Source: Lingula anatina
Taxonomy: Eukaryota > Brachiopoda > Lingulata > Lingulida > Lingulidae
DNA length: 64,000 nucleotides
Direction: 5' to 3'
Assembly (NCBI RefSeq): GCF_001039355.2
Contig: NW_019773958.1
Location: 306,167 to 370,166 of the forward strand
Part shown: positions 51,122 through 62,646 of the stretch, piece by piece
Layout of the letters: every line of letters starts with the position of its first letter
Position numbering within the stretch: position 1 is the stretch's first letter
Notes under the pieces: generated by a model
The model's input: only the letters and a program-made list of their open reading frames with translations
Told to the model about the DNA's origin: nothing
Databases searched by the model: none
Translations under genes and position numbers: made by a program

Positions 51122-51789
51122 TGATGGTCTCCAGGAAGTAGAATGACAACCATTTGAAATGCTGTCTGAAGATTTATATCCCCTCCGCTATGAAAAGGAA
51201 TTTTGTAAGGTATCTAACCATGCACGGTTTGTAAGGTAACCAAATATGCACAATTTTCATATTGATAATGTGCATGCTAATAGTTTTTGTCCTCGAAATA
51301 AGGTTGGCACCTGCATTTTTATTCAAGCCTATTTTTATTATAGGCCCCTACTGTTTTTAAACTGTTTTGCTGATAGAGTCACGTTACAATTTTAGCTATT
51401 TAGTAGAGCAAAGTGCCTATGGTTTAAAGTGTCGTGAGAGTGAGAGAATGAGTGAGAGAGAGAGAAAGTTCACAAGACAATTTTAAGCAAATCAGATTTT
51501 GAGAAGCGTTCTTCACACCGTTCGTCTGATCGCTTATCACCTGAAAATCGTTCAGAATACAAAATACTACCCTAAATACGCTTATTTACAATTATCCTAT
51601 TTTATAGAAGAAATGTCTTGTTACCCCTCTTGATACCTAATAATTTTTAAGATTTAGTGTCTGACCTTCCGAGAGTGGCTACCCTTTTTGCGTTCTGCAG
51701 TTCTGTGTGATTCTTTGATTTTATGTTATAGGCCTACTACGTCTGTTATAAAATGAAGCACTCACTATTTTCTTGAAAAGGTCAGTTAA

Positions 51790-51810
51790 ATGCCATGGAC
51801 AGAAACCTAA
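51790..51810 (+). promoter_or_regulatory. Six-codon upstream ORF overlapping the Ig receptor start
   Basis: An ATG at 51790 lies five bases before the main ATG at 51795, in a different frame. It reads Met-Pro-Trp-Thr-Glu-Thr, then TAA at 51808-51810. The main ATG has the stronger context (GCCATGG). Scanning ribosomes meet the short frame first, which could lower translation. Confidence 0.55.
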
Positions 51811-53690
51811 GTTTTTTGAAACGTTTTCTTTTCAGTTGTGTCTTCTGTTTTTTAATCGTTGCAACCGGTGAAACAAAAGATGTTGAGACTCTTTTAAAGT
51901 TGGATGCTGAAAAAGATCTCCGTGAGCAAGCAGAGGATTATCTTACAATCGACAATACTAATTTCATAAAACTAGAATCTGAAACAATAGAACTGAATTG
52001 TAATACCAAGTATTTAAAGGCATGGCGGGGAGAATTTCCAACTGGGAACCTAAAATGGTTAAAGAATGGAAAATCATTTGAATTAGATGCATCACGGATG
52101 TTCAACGAAGACCAAGTGTTGACAATAAGTAACTTGCAACCATCTGATACAGGTGTTTATTTGTGTCAATGGGAATTCGTTATACAGACAATAAAAAGAA
52201 AGGGTTTATTTGGAACGAAAAAGAAAGCCCTTTTACGTACTCCAACTGTAGGAGTGTTTTCAATTGCCGTGAGAAGTAAAAAGCCACTCATCAACACGCG
52301 AGCCGGGCTAAGTGTAGAACTAGATTGCCATGGTGCGACTCTGGGTGCATTGTTGAATAAAACAAATCAACGTTGGTATTTAAATGGCAAAGTCGTCATT
52401 GACTACAAGTCGACGCCACCTCAAGATGTCGAAAAGCAGACGATCGAGGTGAAACCAGGAATGGCGGGAGAATGGACATGCGTCATTACGCATACTCCAA
52501 CCATGAAATACTGGGTAACTGCTTGTTTTTTAATGACAGTAGGTCCGTCGCTTTCTATATGGGAGAAAATGATTCGACAACCTTTTTATCTGATATGTTT
52601 TGTCTTAGCTGTAGCTTTTATTGCTGCAATCCCGATCATGTTGCTTATGGGACGTTTTCAGAGCAAACATAAAGAAGCTCAGGCACAATATGAAAAATTC
52701 AAAGACAAATTTGGAGATGGCAAGTCACCGTTTGTGGGAGACACAGACGATGAAAACGAAGAATATAAGGATGGCGCTAGTTCAGAGGAAGAGGAGGAAG
52801 AGGAAGGGGAGGAAGAGAATGAAGAGGAGATGGAAACGTATGAAGTAGCTCACACCCCGGCATTTAATCGCGACGTAAACCAGATAAACAGTGTTCCTGT
52901 GAATGGTGCCTTTACAGGGTTGAATGACATCTTAACCAGAGCATTTCAACCAAATGACAACAACGCGGGATTTAATATACAGAACTTCTTTCAAGGCGCA
53001 ACACACCGACCGCAAAGTCCTTTGGAAGAGGAAGTTATTCCCAAAGATTCTCCCACACGTCTTCCTCCTATGCAATCTTTGCATAGGCAAAACACAAGTA
53101 GTTTGATTGAGGCGGAAGAAACCGGTTACGCGCAACACCCTGGAGAGATGCCTATGTCAGTGGCAAGCGCGTCAACATTTGCTGCCGACACCTCGATCTA
53201 TTCACAAATATCACCTGAAGCTTCCTTATTTAACTTACGCACACCCAGAGTTTCTCAAAATGTGGTACAAAACCCCATGCACAACTACTATCAAAATGAA
53301 GTCACCTCTCACAGCCAAATAGATTCAGTGGGAGGTTATCCTGAGCCAGAGGACAGTCGAGCACCTTCCTATGTGTCAATGTCAGCGGGTTCCGAGAGTA
53401 GGAATCAGTTCCCTCCACCTTTAACTCCAGGTCGCTCACCTATAGAGAACATGCTACGAAAGCGCAACTACTATCAAAATGAAGTCGCCCCTCACAGCCA
53501 AATAGATTCAGTGGGAGGTTATCCTGAGCCAGAGGACAGTCGAGCACCTTCCTATGTGTCAATGTCAGCGGGTTCCGAGAGTAGGAATCAGTTCCCTCCA
53601 CCTTTAACTCCAGGTCGCTCACCTATAGAGAACATGCTTCGAAAGCGTCTGGAACTTACTGGACCCCCTTTTCACCCCGGGGAACAGTAA
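51795..53690 (+). CDS. Two-Ig-domain type I membrane receptor, single-exon frame
   Basis: 631 residues in one uninterrupted frame. Residues 1-25 are a signal peptide. Ig domain 1 (about 55-160) has C69, W88 and SDTGVYLC with C124. Ig domain 2 (about 165-248) has C178, W194 and GEWTC with C229, plus an NKT glycosylation site at 188. A transmembrane helix spans about 264-286. The cytoplasmic part has a Lys-rich juxtamembrane stretch, a Glu-rich run (about 330-347), then a Ser/Pro-rich tail. The tail has SIYSQI (467-472, fits the ITIM pattern S-x-Y-x-x-I) and a 61-residue module (497-557, repeated at 558-618), each copy with YYQNEV (YxN, Grb2-SH2 type) and SYVSM (YxxM, PI3K-SH2 type). I do not recognise a named orthologue. 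The layout suggests a cell-surface adhesion or immune-type signalling receptor; the role is inference. Confidence 0.85.
   Translation: MDRNLSFLKRFLFSCVFCFLIVATGETKDVETLLKLDAEKDLREQAEDYLTIDNTNFIKLESETIELNCNTKYLKAWRGEFPTGNLKWLKNGKSFELDASRMFNEDQVLTISNLQPSDTGVYLCQWEFVIQTIKRKGLFGTKKKALLRTPTVGVFSIAVRSKKPLINTRAGLSVELDCHGATLGALLNKTNQRWYLNGKVVIDYKSTPPQDVEKQTIEVKPGMAGEWTCVITHTPTMKYWVTACFLMTVGPSLSIWEKMIRQPFYLICFVLAVAFIAAIPIMLLMGRFQSKHKEAQAQYEKFKDKFGDGKSPFVGDTDDENEEYKDGASSEEEEEEEGEEENEEEMETYEVAHTPAFNRDVNQINSVPVNGAFTGLNDILTRAFQPNDNNAGFNIQNFFQGATHRPQSPLEEEVIPKDSPTRLPPMQSLHRQNTSSLIEAEETGYAQHPGEMPMSVASASTFAADTSIYSQISPEASLFNLRTPRVSQNVVQNPMHNYYQNEVTSHSQIDSVGGYPEPEDSRAPSYVSMSAGSESRNQFPPPLTPGRSPIENMLRKRNYYQNEVAPHSQIDSVGGYPEPEDSRAPSYVSMSAGSESRNQFPPPLTPGRSPIENMLRKRLELTGPPFHPGEQ
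53283..53648 (+). repeat. In-frame tandem duplication of 183 bp in the receptor tail
   Basis: Units 53283-53465 and 53466-53648 are 61 codons each and nearly identical. The first unit encodes NEVTSHSQ where the second encodes NEVAPHSQ; near the ends there are silent differences (CTA/CTT, CGC/CGT). No N is present, and the frame continues into the unique C-terminus LELTGPPFHPGEQ, so this looks like a genuine recent coding duplication. Confidence 0.95.
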
Positions 53691-53975
53691 TGAACCCCTT
53701 ATTACCCTGAGAAAGAGTGGTACCCCCCTCCCTTTATCAACCTGGAGAAATGTGATAACACGTTTTCATGTTTTGTGAGTCTGGCAATGCCACCAGAACA
53801 CCTGTTTTTGCTAAGAAGATTAGACTAATTTATCGGGATTGTAATTTGTGTGGAACTGTCATCTCCCGTGAGGTAAAAACAAACACGCTGTATATTTTTT
53901 GGTTGATCAAATTTACATTTGGTTAATTCACTTATTTCTGTGCCATCAATAAATCTCATTTTCAAAGTAATATGT
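53691..53975 (+). other. Ig receptor 3' UTR with poly(A) signal
   Basis: AATAAA at 53948-53953, about 260 bases after the stop, gives a compact 3' UTR. No other gene here. Confidence 0.6.
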
Positions 53976-56900
53976 ATATTTTTTGTCTTTTGGCAGACAT
54001 ACAAGTACGTCGTGAACAAAAGCATAGTTTGTTAACATCTTTTTTTTTTTTTGCGTAATCCAATCATTGCATCTATCCACAAGGCGAGTGTATTTTGCCA
54101 ATATAACTTTGCTCCTGATTAAGAAACAGATGCTTTTAGATGTACTTCCTACTTTAAACCCCAGAATGATGTCCTCAGTGCTCAAGTCACCGGAAACGCT
54201 TAGTTTAGTTCATTTGTATGATATCTTGTTTCTGAAATCTATTTAATGGACAGGTTTACGGATCGATTACCATTTTTGCTCTCGGCAAATGTTTCATCGC
54301 AAAGTCATCTTTGAGGATGTTATGAATAATAGATATTGTATGTAAGGACGCGTTCTATTGATTCACTGTGTCTAGAATCCAAATCTTGCCTAGAGAACAT
54401 CCACTTTTTTATAAATGGATTGTTTTTTTAAATCAAGATTACTATTCATTACTCCCATATTCCTACCTATAGAACAATTAGATTTCTATTTTTACATGGG
54501 CCAGAAATCATATTATCATTGCCTGGCAAGGGTAATTGCAACTTGAATTTTTCCTTCAGCTGTATCCTTTTTGAAGTGAAATTAATGTCCCCAAACTGTG
54601 TAGTACAACTGTAGCTTTCCCCCCAATGAAAACAAATTTTATTTTTAAAATTGCGCCACTAACTATAATAGTGCAGATTTAAATGCCAATGTCGCTTTTA
54701 CTAATGACACTGAAAATGTTCACCGTAGATCTAATGGTTTAGAAAGAATGTGTTGATTTTTCGCCAGTGCTCTACTGTGCTGTGTGGACACTAACTCACA
54801 CACGTTCGCGTGTGCGCGCGTAGCACACCACCAACCACCTCTGGCACTCTCATCGTCTGCTTCTCCATTCAATGTCTAAAGGACAACATATGGTTTTGTG
54901 ACCCCAAAACGGAGTTCAGCTCAGGCCTCCAACCCACAGAGCGTAAAACTTGCATAGCGTGGCAATCTTTTAGGTGAATTATAAATGATATTTGTCATCT
55001 TTATCAGAATGAGATTATCAGTCAGATGTAAATGTGCCATTTATTCATATCTCAAAGTGGAAGCTTGCCTTACGGTCGGGTGATAAACGATAGCGTACTT
55101 GAAAAGGAAAATAAGTTCCAATAATAAATGTGATTAGATCACCAGTCAGAGAAGCTTGTTTTTTCCCCGGCAGATGCAAGTTATGCCTAAAAACATGTCT
55201 CCGGTGTTAGATTGTCATGGTAAAGTGTTTTTATAGTCTCTATGTAACTCCCTCAAAGAGATTCTGAAATGCTTTTTCCTGAGAACCATTTTTGCAGAAA
55301 ATGCAGGATAATGTGTGGTTAACGCACAGACATTACTATTATCATTCAACAAACGTCCAACTGCTGTTCATATATGGAGAAAGTCTGTTCTTTTTCCTAT
55401 TAGTATGAGTTTCACTTGGACCCAATGCTGGATGTTCAAAAGCCTAATTGGGCACATTGTCCACGTTAGCTGCAGACATATATTGACACCAATAATAAGC
55501 CCTTCTGGCAAGTGGCGCAAGTCTCACTACTCGCGTGTCCTCCTTGTAATGGTGTAATGTAGTCGCTCATACTGAGTTTTCTGAATTGACGGCCATTTTG
55601 ATTTTTCAGAAATACTAAAAGTTGTGCGAATATCACCAAAGCTGATTATGTTTTTAAACGACAATAAATACATTTATATATGTAAACACACATGTAGAAA
55701 ACGTTTTGAAAGAAATTGTAGAACAGAACATTTATAAGTAATCATTTCCAACCTGCATTTAGTGCCCAGTACAACAATTATTATCTTTAAAAGATTCGCA
55801 GTAAAGAACATTTCAGGGCCAACATTTTGGCATTTGACTAAAAATACAGAGCTGGAAAATTGTGGAAATTAAGTAAAGTTTCTGCATCACATCCGAGTTG
55901 GAAAATACTTTTCCCTTTACAGGCACTATTTCCTGTTATATTACCCTAATTCACTTACCAAACCAACTTTGGCAAAAGATATGACAGCATTTGCGAGGAA
56001 ACAAAAAAAACCTATTTCAAATGTTGATTTAACGTGTAAAGATCAACGGAAAAGCACGAGTCGATGCTTCAACGTTTGCACTGTTTTGCAACATTGCTTC
56101 AGAGCTTTGTTCACAATACCGTTACCTGTCTATTGGGAGACACTGATTAAAGTACTTCACTGTATCAGCAAGTGTTGGCCTTAAAATGCAGTCAGTAGGT
56201 AAATATGTGCCACATACTGTGTCACAAAAGAAATTGAAGTAAAACACATGCAGTGCACATGCCAAAGACCTCAGTAAACAGATGAAGAGGCTTCATGGTC
56301 ATTGGTTATCGTCATTTGATGTCCGGGGGATCCATAAACTTCAAAGACATGATCACGAAAATGCTCTTAATTGTTAAATTATTCAAAGAGAGCATCGATT
56401 TGAGAATAGGTAAAATGCATCTCTGAAAGATGGTAAAAGATGAATGATTCTACAAATGTTAGATAGTTTAATCACATCTAAGCTACTTAAGCTCGGAGAC
56501 CTTTGGGGAATTCTGACCTTAGACATTCTCAATGTAAAATAATAACAATATCATTTTTCACTTTCGTCTCATCACTGTGTACATACACTGTAATAAAACA
56601 AACTAAGTTTGTGTTAATTTAACTATAAAATGGAACTCAAAGAAGTTTGGCTATTACAGATACAATTTCTTCGTGATATTCTTTTAATTTTTTTACTTTC
56701 GGCGTCATTACGAATAACGAAAAACCTATGTTAACCAATAGGGAATTCAGGCATCAAAAGTTATGGCTTCAGTGAAAATAATCTTCCTGTTTATTTATAC
56801 TACATGCAGTATCTTTTACACCTCAAACATCCACTTTGCATCACGAAATGAGTACTTCAATCTACCAGCCCATTTTCACATTGTCATCTGTCATATTTTG

Positions 56901-59410
56901 ACTTGGCAATCAAGGACCGGTATCATACAAAAATGACTTCGAGTTCGAAGGGTTGTCTTTCAGATAGCGAATTTCGGTCTGTTTTGACACAGGATAAATC
57001 GTCGGTAGCCCACCCCAATAAGGATATTAAATTGGGTCTGTATTACCAAACTGACCGGGGAGACTTATCCAGGTGGAAGGGTAATGGCATGATATCACAC
57101 ACGATATGCCTCTCCTCTATTGCCTCCCTGACCGCCGTGCATTTATAAGAGAGGAAGAAAAGGAAAAGTAGAGGCAGGATGACGGATTAAAATATCTATT
57201 ATGGAAAACTAAATAAGACGGTTTGAAATAGACATGAGTAAAGTGGAAGTAAAAATTCAAACACAAAGGGGAAATAGATTACATAAACTCGTCAAAGAAA
57301 TATTATGAAAATAAGTTAACGCACGTACTTATCGGGAGATTTACATGCACCTGCTTTATAAAGCAAGGTATTACATCACATGTATTATTTTCATTTCCAT
57401 GTGTTGATCCACTTCCTGATTTGAACTACAATCAGCCAGCAATTAAGACATCTCCGGATGTTCCCTTAACAGCCAAGGAGAACTGAAGAATAGATTGAAT
57501 TATTATCACTAAGCGTCATCAGGATGCGATGTGCAAATATTTAAAACATCTCAGTAACAGAATGATATTCCAAAGAGACCAACGAAAGGAAAAATATATA
57601 TACATAAACTATATATTCATTAAATATACATGTAAGTACATGTATATATACATGGGCAGGTCGCCTAAAGATTAACATCTGTACGATCTCCAACATGAGA
57701 CGCTTTGCAAAAGCATTTTGAAAAATCATTATTGTATTTTACGTTTTCTGTAATTACTTTTCTGATTGGTTAATTACACAAAATGGGTCTCACTACGGCC
57801 AAATTCTATCACAAATTAATCTGTCTGATACTCGTTGGGTCTATCGATAAACTTAGGAGTCGTAAAAAGTAGGGTAATAGCTTCACTTTTTTTTCTTTGC
57901 AAGAAGCCAAGAAGCTAACCTTGTTGCAAAAGCTCTGACGAATATCAATTGTATAATTCAATGGTAAGTGGATGTGTACTGCTGTCGCTAATTGCTGAAA
58001 AACACTTTACCAGAGGTGATAAATGGAAGCGTTGTCGCCTAGGATAGGTGTTACACCTGTTAGTTTCGTGTAAAACTTCAACAAAATGGTACTCAATAAA
58101 ATTCTCTAGTGTTTTTATTTTAGACTATAGCTAAGCTGTGACGAAGCTTAGACTCAATAAATTCTAAATAACTGTGTTTTTACCATTAGGCAGCTCATGC
58201 AATTAGTACAGATATTTTACGAACGCACATTTTCACGCTTTTTCAGGTTTTTCGCTAAGTGATTTGGTAAATTGGCAAATGCTATTTCAACATAGCGATG
58301 GCTATGAAATTACCAGAATAGTTTTATTGACAACCTGTTAGTGTCTATTTCGGCAAACCATGGATTTTAGGAAGGGCGGATTGATTTACGTTGACTTTAG
58401 GAAGGGCGGATTGATTTACGTTGACTTGTATTTAAGGCAATGCGTTTTACATTTAACAGGCCAAAAATGATAGAATAGAAAGGATCGAAGGATCGAAGGT
58501 ACATCATTATATCTAGGTAAGTATACGTCAAATCCAATGGTATCGCACAATCCGGACACTAATGTACTGAATCTGAAGTTACCAGCCCCATCTAACGACA
58601 AAGAACGGTACACGAGGACTTTGCATGTTTTGTTTGACGGCAAACGTCACGATTTTGACAACATATTGCACAGTGCTGACATTTATTATTAAATTTTTTT
58701 CAAATCATTTTCTTCTATTTTTCTGAGTAATAAACGAAAACAAAAGTTTAAATCGTATTTCATAGTTCTTTATAATTTCTTCAGTGTCGTTGTTCGTTTA
58801 TTGAGTTCATCAATAGAGCATTGCAAAATTACACATTTGCAAGAAATATTTGTGAAAATAGATTTTATTTCTTTAAGGACTTTGGTAGTTTACTACAGCC
58901 CCGTTCCTCTCTCACTGAGCAATAAATGATAATTATATAGTTCATAGTGGGTACATGTATATCATGTGCATGGTTTGGTAAGATTAAAGAAGATATCATA
59001 ATAACAACAATATATGATAGAGACAGAGACAGTACAAGAGAAAAAGTTCATCAGTAGCTCTTGGGCTTTTCAAGGTCTCAAAGGTTATTTCAGTTGGACG
59101 GTGGGACAATAGTAAACCGAACAGACAGACGAACATCTCGAGTGCTTGTTAAGACATACGACGTCATCATCTCCTTCTAGAGGTGCTTGATTCGTTTCGT
59201 TACAAAATCAATTTTGCTAGAAAGAATCTACCAGCTGTGTGTTGTTGTGCGTTTGTGTGCTCTCGTGAGAGAAGTTAGAACAAGTACAGCTGATATTTGA
59301 AATCAGCGTCTTGTCATCGCACACAGAAAATAATTAAATTAAGAGAGAAAGGCAAAAATCCATCATTTGACGGCATAGTGATGAATGTGTGTCCGTGACG
59401 GTCCCATGCT
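53976..59410. other. Gene-poor intergenic region
   Basis: About 5.4 kb with no gene I can support. It contains an alternating purine-pyrimidine stretch (ACACACGTTCGCGTGTGCGC near 54799), AT-rich palindromic stretches near 57595-57650, and a sequence near 58780-58840 resembling the repeat in PC intron 1. Frames up to about 80 codons on either strand carry no recognisable domain. Confidence 0.5.
58366..58425. repeat. 30-bp direct tandem duplication
   Basis: Two adjacent copies of a 30-base unit containing TTTAGGAAGGGCGGATTGAT. No role apparent. Confidence 0.85.
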
Positions 59411-60418
59411 TTACTTTCTTCTCCACATTCCAATTTCTAATTTCTTCAGAGAAGGGCATTTGTAGAGCAGCAAGCGGCTTGCTGGGATTCCTTGAAGAAA
59501 GTCCATCATACAGAATTCGTTTGCGCAGGGCATGAGGTATTTTTCGTCCTGAAACGAAAATAAAAATAAATAAATAATATGTATTAATATAGAATAAACA
59601 CGTTTGTGTACTTAATGGGGAATGGGAGTGGTTCTCGGCTTCCTTGTCTGCCGAAGCAAAAAGTCGGAATAACGTCACCCCCCTCCCGAAATTTTTAGGA
59701 AATCTGGGGCACTTGTTATTACATGTGCATGTTTAGGGAAATCAACACAAACTATGGATCCAGGAAACGAAACAATTTCCCATCCTAATGGATATCGTAA
59801 TGTTGTCTTTGATGTTTCAGAGAACATTGAGATCAGGAACTACCCGAGGCCATTGGTGTCAGATTATCGAAACAATCGGACTTTAATTAACACAAGATGT
59901 CATTTAATCATTGCAAGCACTGTCAAAGCTCTTTTTTCTAGTGCAGAGATATGTGATTATATCCCATGGCAATCAGACAACCTGAAACTGTTTGGAAACT
60001 TTTTTGTCAAAAGCTGCATTTCAAGGTGATTTTAAAGGAAAGAAAAACATTTTTTTAGATCAAACAGCGAGTTCAATGATTAGTATGGCGTATTTTTTGC
60101 GGTCGTATGATAATTGATTTATTTTTAATATTTCAAATAAACCACTTGGCTATCGGCTAAATGCTCTATTATATGATTGCTGATGTATTTCGGCTGATCA
60201 AAATAAGAAGCGATGGAGATTTTTTTTTGTCTTTTATTTACTAAAATGCGATAAAGTAGCAGACGACAACTTACCTTTCCATCAAAACACACCAAACATT
60301 GTTCTAAACACAATTTTACATCGTATACATCATCTCTCGGCTTTTTGGGTGCTGCCGCAATCGTTGAAAGGACAACGAAGAAGGTTGCTACTGCCACGAG
60401 TATCACAGGAGATTTCAT
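59411..60418 (-). CDS. Small secreted six-cysteine peptide, two coding exons
   Basis: Minus-strand exons 60275-60418 and 59411-59548 (GT-AG, phase 0) encode 93 residues. Residues 1-23 (MKSPVILVAVATFFVVLSTI then Ala-Ala-Ala) form a signal peptide, followed by PKKPRDD, a possible basic processing site. The mature part has six cysteines: C37-x3-C41-x2-C44, then C56-x4-C61, then C79; an even number suggests three disulfides. It ends in a basic MWRRK. A TTTTTAG acceptor about 18 bases before the ATG suggests a non-coding 5' exon further upstream. I do not recognise the family. Size and layout would fit a neuropeptide/hormone-like or defence peptide; which one cannot be told from the sequence. Confidence 0.75.
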
Positions 60419-61283
60419 CTTTATTCTGTTCTTCTAAAAAGGAAATAAAAATTAAAATTTTTAATATCAGAGCGGCGCTAAAAACTCATAAAATTACGTT
60501 TCTTTCCAGGACGGATAACAGAGACACTGCTATCTGTTGGTTAAAAGCCATGGGGGCATTTTGTTTGCCAAAATAAACCAACCTTTGATATTAATAATAA
60601 CCATATAGCGCGTCATATTTTAAAACATATACAATGATAATTTGTAATGAAATTACATGTCTCACACGGAAACAGGCGAGAGGTAATAAAATATTTTGAA
60701 AAAATGAATGACGTGAAGTTGATATCTGGCATTACTTGAGAACTATCTGGAGTGTGATCTAAAACTGTTTCATTATGGATAATTTTGCGCCAACAACTCG
60801 TCCCCTATATTTTTAAGACTTTAAACTCCCCAAACTTTTGATGATAAACACTTTTAAAAGTACTCATCCAAAAAGAAAGACGATTTGGTATCAACCAAAT
60901 TTTACTCATGCCAATTAAATGAGAGAAATTAAAAATTATTGAATACTTTTTGAGTTTATCTGCTTACAGACACACACAAATTAATAATAAAATAATATAA
61001 TACAGAATAAAAATGAATATATCTAGAGAGGTCCCGATACCCCTGCCACTAAGCGATGAAAATAACTGCGGACTACATTTGTATCGCATAATCAAGTATA
61101 CACATCATGTTTAGCCAAAAAATGAGCAACGGTTCCGGTTTAAATGGGATTACGTCTGAACCGTAATGATTCTCATCTGTTACGGCTTTCTATTAATGCT
61201 TTGTCTTAACAAAGTATCGATATAAAGTATCGTTTCAGTGACGTGCCGTTTACGCGATGACAAATAAAAGCCAAGGTGTTTAC
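60419..61283. other. 5' flank of the secreted-peptide gene (copy A)
   Basis: AT-rich sequence without a recognised coding exon. The non-coding first exon and promoter of the peptide gene should be here, but I cannot place them. The matching stretch in copy B is 62647-63498. Confidence 0.4.
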
Positions 61284-61525
61284 CCCATTACTGTACCCTA
61301 CGGACACTCTCGTCGCCTTACTGTACCCCCTGACGCCTTTACTGTATCATTCCTACCGCCTTTTCTGAACTAATGACGCCTAACGTACCCCTGACGGGCT
61401 TATTAGTACCATCGCCCTAGCTGTACATCCTTGAAGCTACTTCTGTAACCCTTGCTACTCTTACTGTACCCCCCTCGACGCCTTCACAGTACCCCTGTGC
61501 CATCTGTACTGTATTCCCCCACTTT
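61284..61525. repeat. Degenerate minisatellite, copy A
   Basis: About ten degenerate units of roughly 20-28 bp resembling TTACTGTACCCCCTGACGCC, strikingly C-rich on the plus strand against an AT-rich background. The units vary in length and sequence. Confidence 0.75.
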
Positions 61526-61748
61526 CCAGTAACACCTGCATCAATCATCGCCTATCAAGCATTGTTAGTTGACAATGCGACTGGCATTTATCTCCTATTC
61601 GCCAAATGAATAAACATCGTGCAAAAAGCAACTAGATTTATTCCTGTTTTATGACCTGAACCTGCCTCAGAATGTAGATAAAAGCAATGACATTTATTGT
61701 GTGCCTGTGAGTGATTCAGTGCATATTTAACGCTATGCGCTGGTATTC

Positions 61749-61749
61749 N
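61749..61749. other. Single-N assembly join at the peptide locus
   Basis: Right of the N, the sequence restarts inside exon 2 of the secreted-peptide gene. Left of it, the sequence corresponds to the far end of the duplicated unit. Confidence 0.97.
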
Positions 61750-62646
61750 TTCGCGCAGGGCATGAGGTATTTTTCGTCCTGAAACGAAAATAAAAATAAA
61801 TAAATAATATGTATTAATATAGAATGAACACGTTTGTGTACTTAATGGGGAATGGGAGTGGTTCTCGGCTTCCTTGTCTGCCGAAGCAAAAAGTCGGAAT
61901 AACGTCACCCCCTCCCAAAATTTTTAGGAAATCTGGGGCATTTGTTATTACATGTACATGTTTAGGGAAATCAACACAAACTATGGATCCAGGAAACGAA
62001 ACAATTTCCCATCCTAATGGATATCGTAATGTTGTCTTTGATGTTTCAGAGAACATTGAGATCAGGAACTACCCGAGGCCATTGGTGTCAGATTATCGAA
62101 ACAATCGGACTTTAATTAACACAAGATGTCATTTAATCATTGCAAGCACTATCAAAGCTCTTTTTTCTAGTGCAGAGATATGTGATTATATCCCATGGCA
62201 ATCTGACAACCTGAAACTGTTTGGAAACTTTTTTGTCAAAAGCTGCATTTCAAGGTGATTTTAAAGGAAAGAAAAACATTTTTTTAGATCAAACAGCGAG
62301 TTCAATGATTAGTATGGCGTATTTTTTGCGGTCGTATGATAATTGATTTATTTTTAATATTTCAAATAAACCACTTGGCTATCGGCTAAATGCTCTATTA
62401 TATGATTGCTGATGTATTTCGGCTGATCAAAATAAGAAGCGATGGAGATTTTCTTTGTCTTTTATTTACTAAAATGCGATAAAGTAGCAGACGACAACTT
62501 ACCTTTCCATCAAAACACACCATACATTGTTCTAAACACAATTTTACATCGTATACATCATCTCTCGGCTTTTTGGGTGCTGCCGCAATCGTTGAAAGGA
62601 CAACGAAGAAGGTTGCTACTGCCACGAGTATCACAGGAGATTTCAT
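61750..62646 (-). CDS. Secreted six-cysteine peptide, second copy truncated by the N
   Basis: Exon 1 (62503-62646) is complete and matches the other copy except for one substitution (C-L-V-C becomes C-M-V-C, residue 42). Exon 2 survives only as 61750-61778, cut by the N after the first few codons. Most likely the other haplotype of 59411-60418. Confidence 0.8.

Larger units (their letters stand above)
59524..61748. repeat. Secreted-peptide locus duplicated segment, copy A
   Basis: Homologous to 61754-63978 with SNPs and small indels (offset 2230 at the left). It ends at the N at 61749, at the sequence GCTGGTATTC, which recurs near 63977 just before the poly-T. Confidence 0.93.

Noticed and set aside
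54790-54835. CG-rich alternating purine-pyrimidine stretch as a promoter or CpG island
   Set aside because: Too short and isolated, with no gene on either side; noted only as sequence composition.
59754-62258. Plus-strand frames of 91 and 144 codons repeated in both peptide-locus copies
   Set aside because: They overlap the peptide gene's intron on the opposite strand, recur only because the segment is duplicated, and show no domain or splice context.
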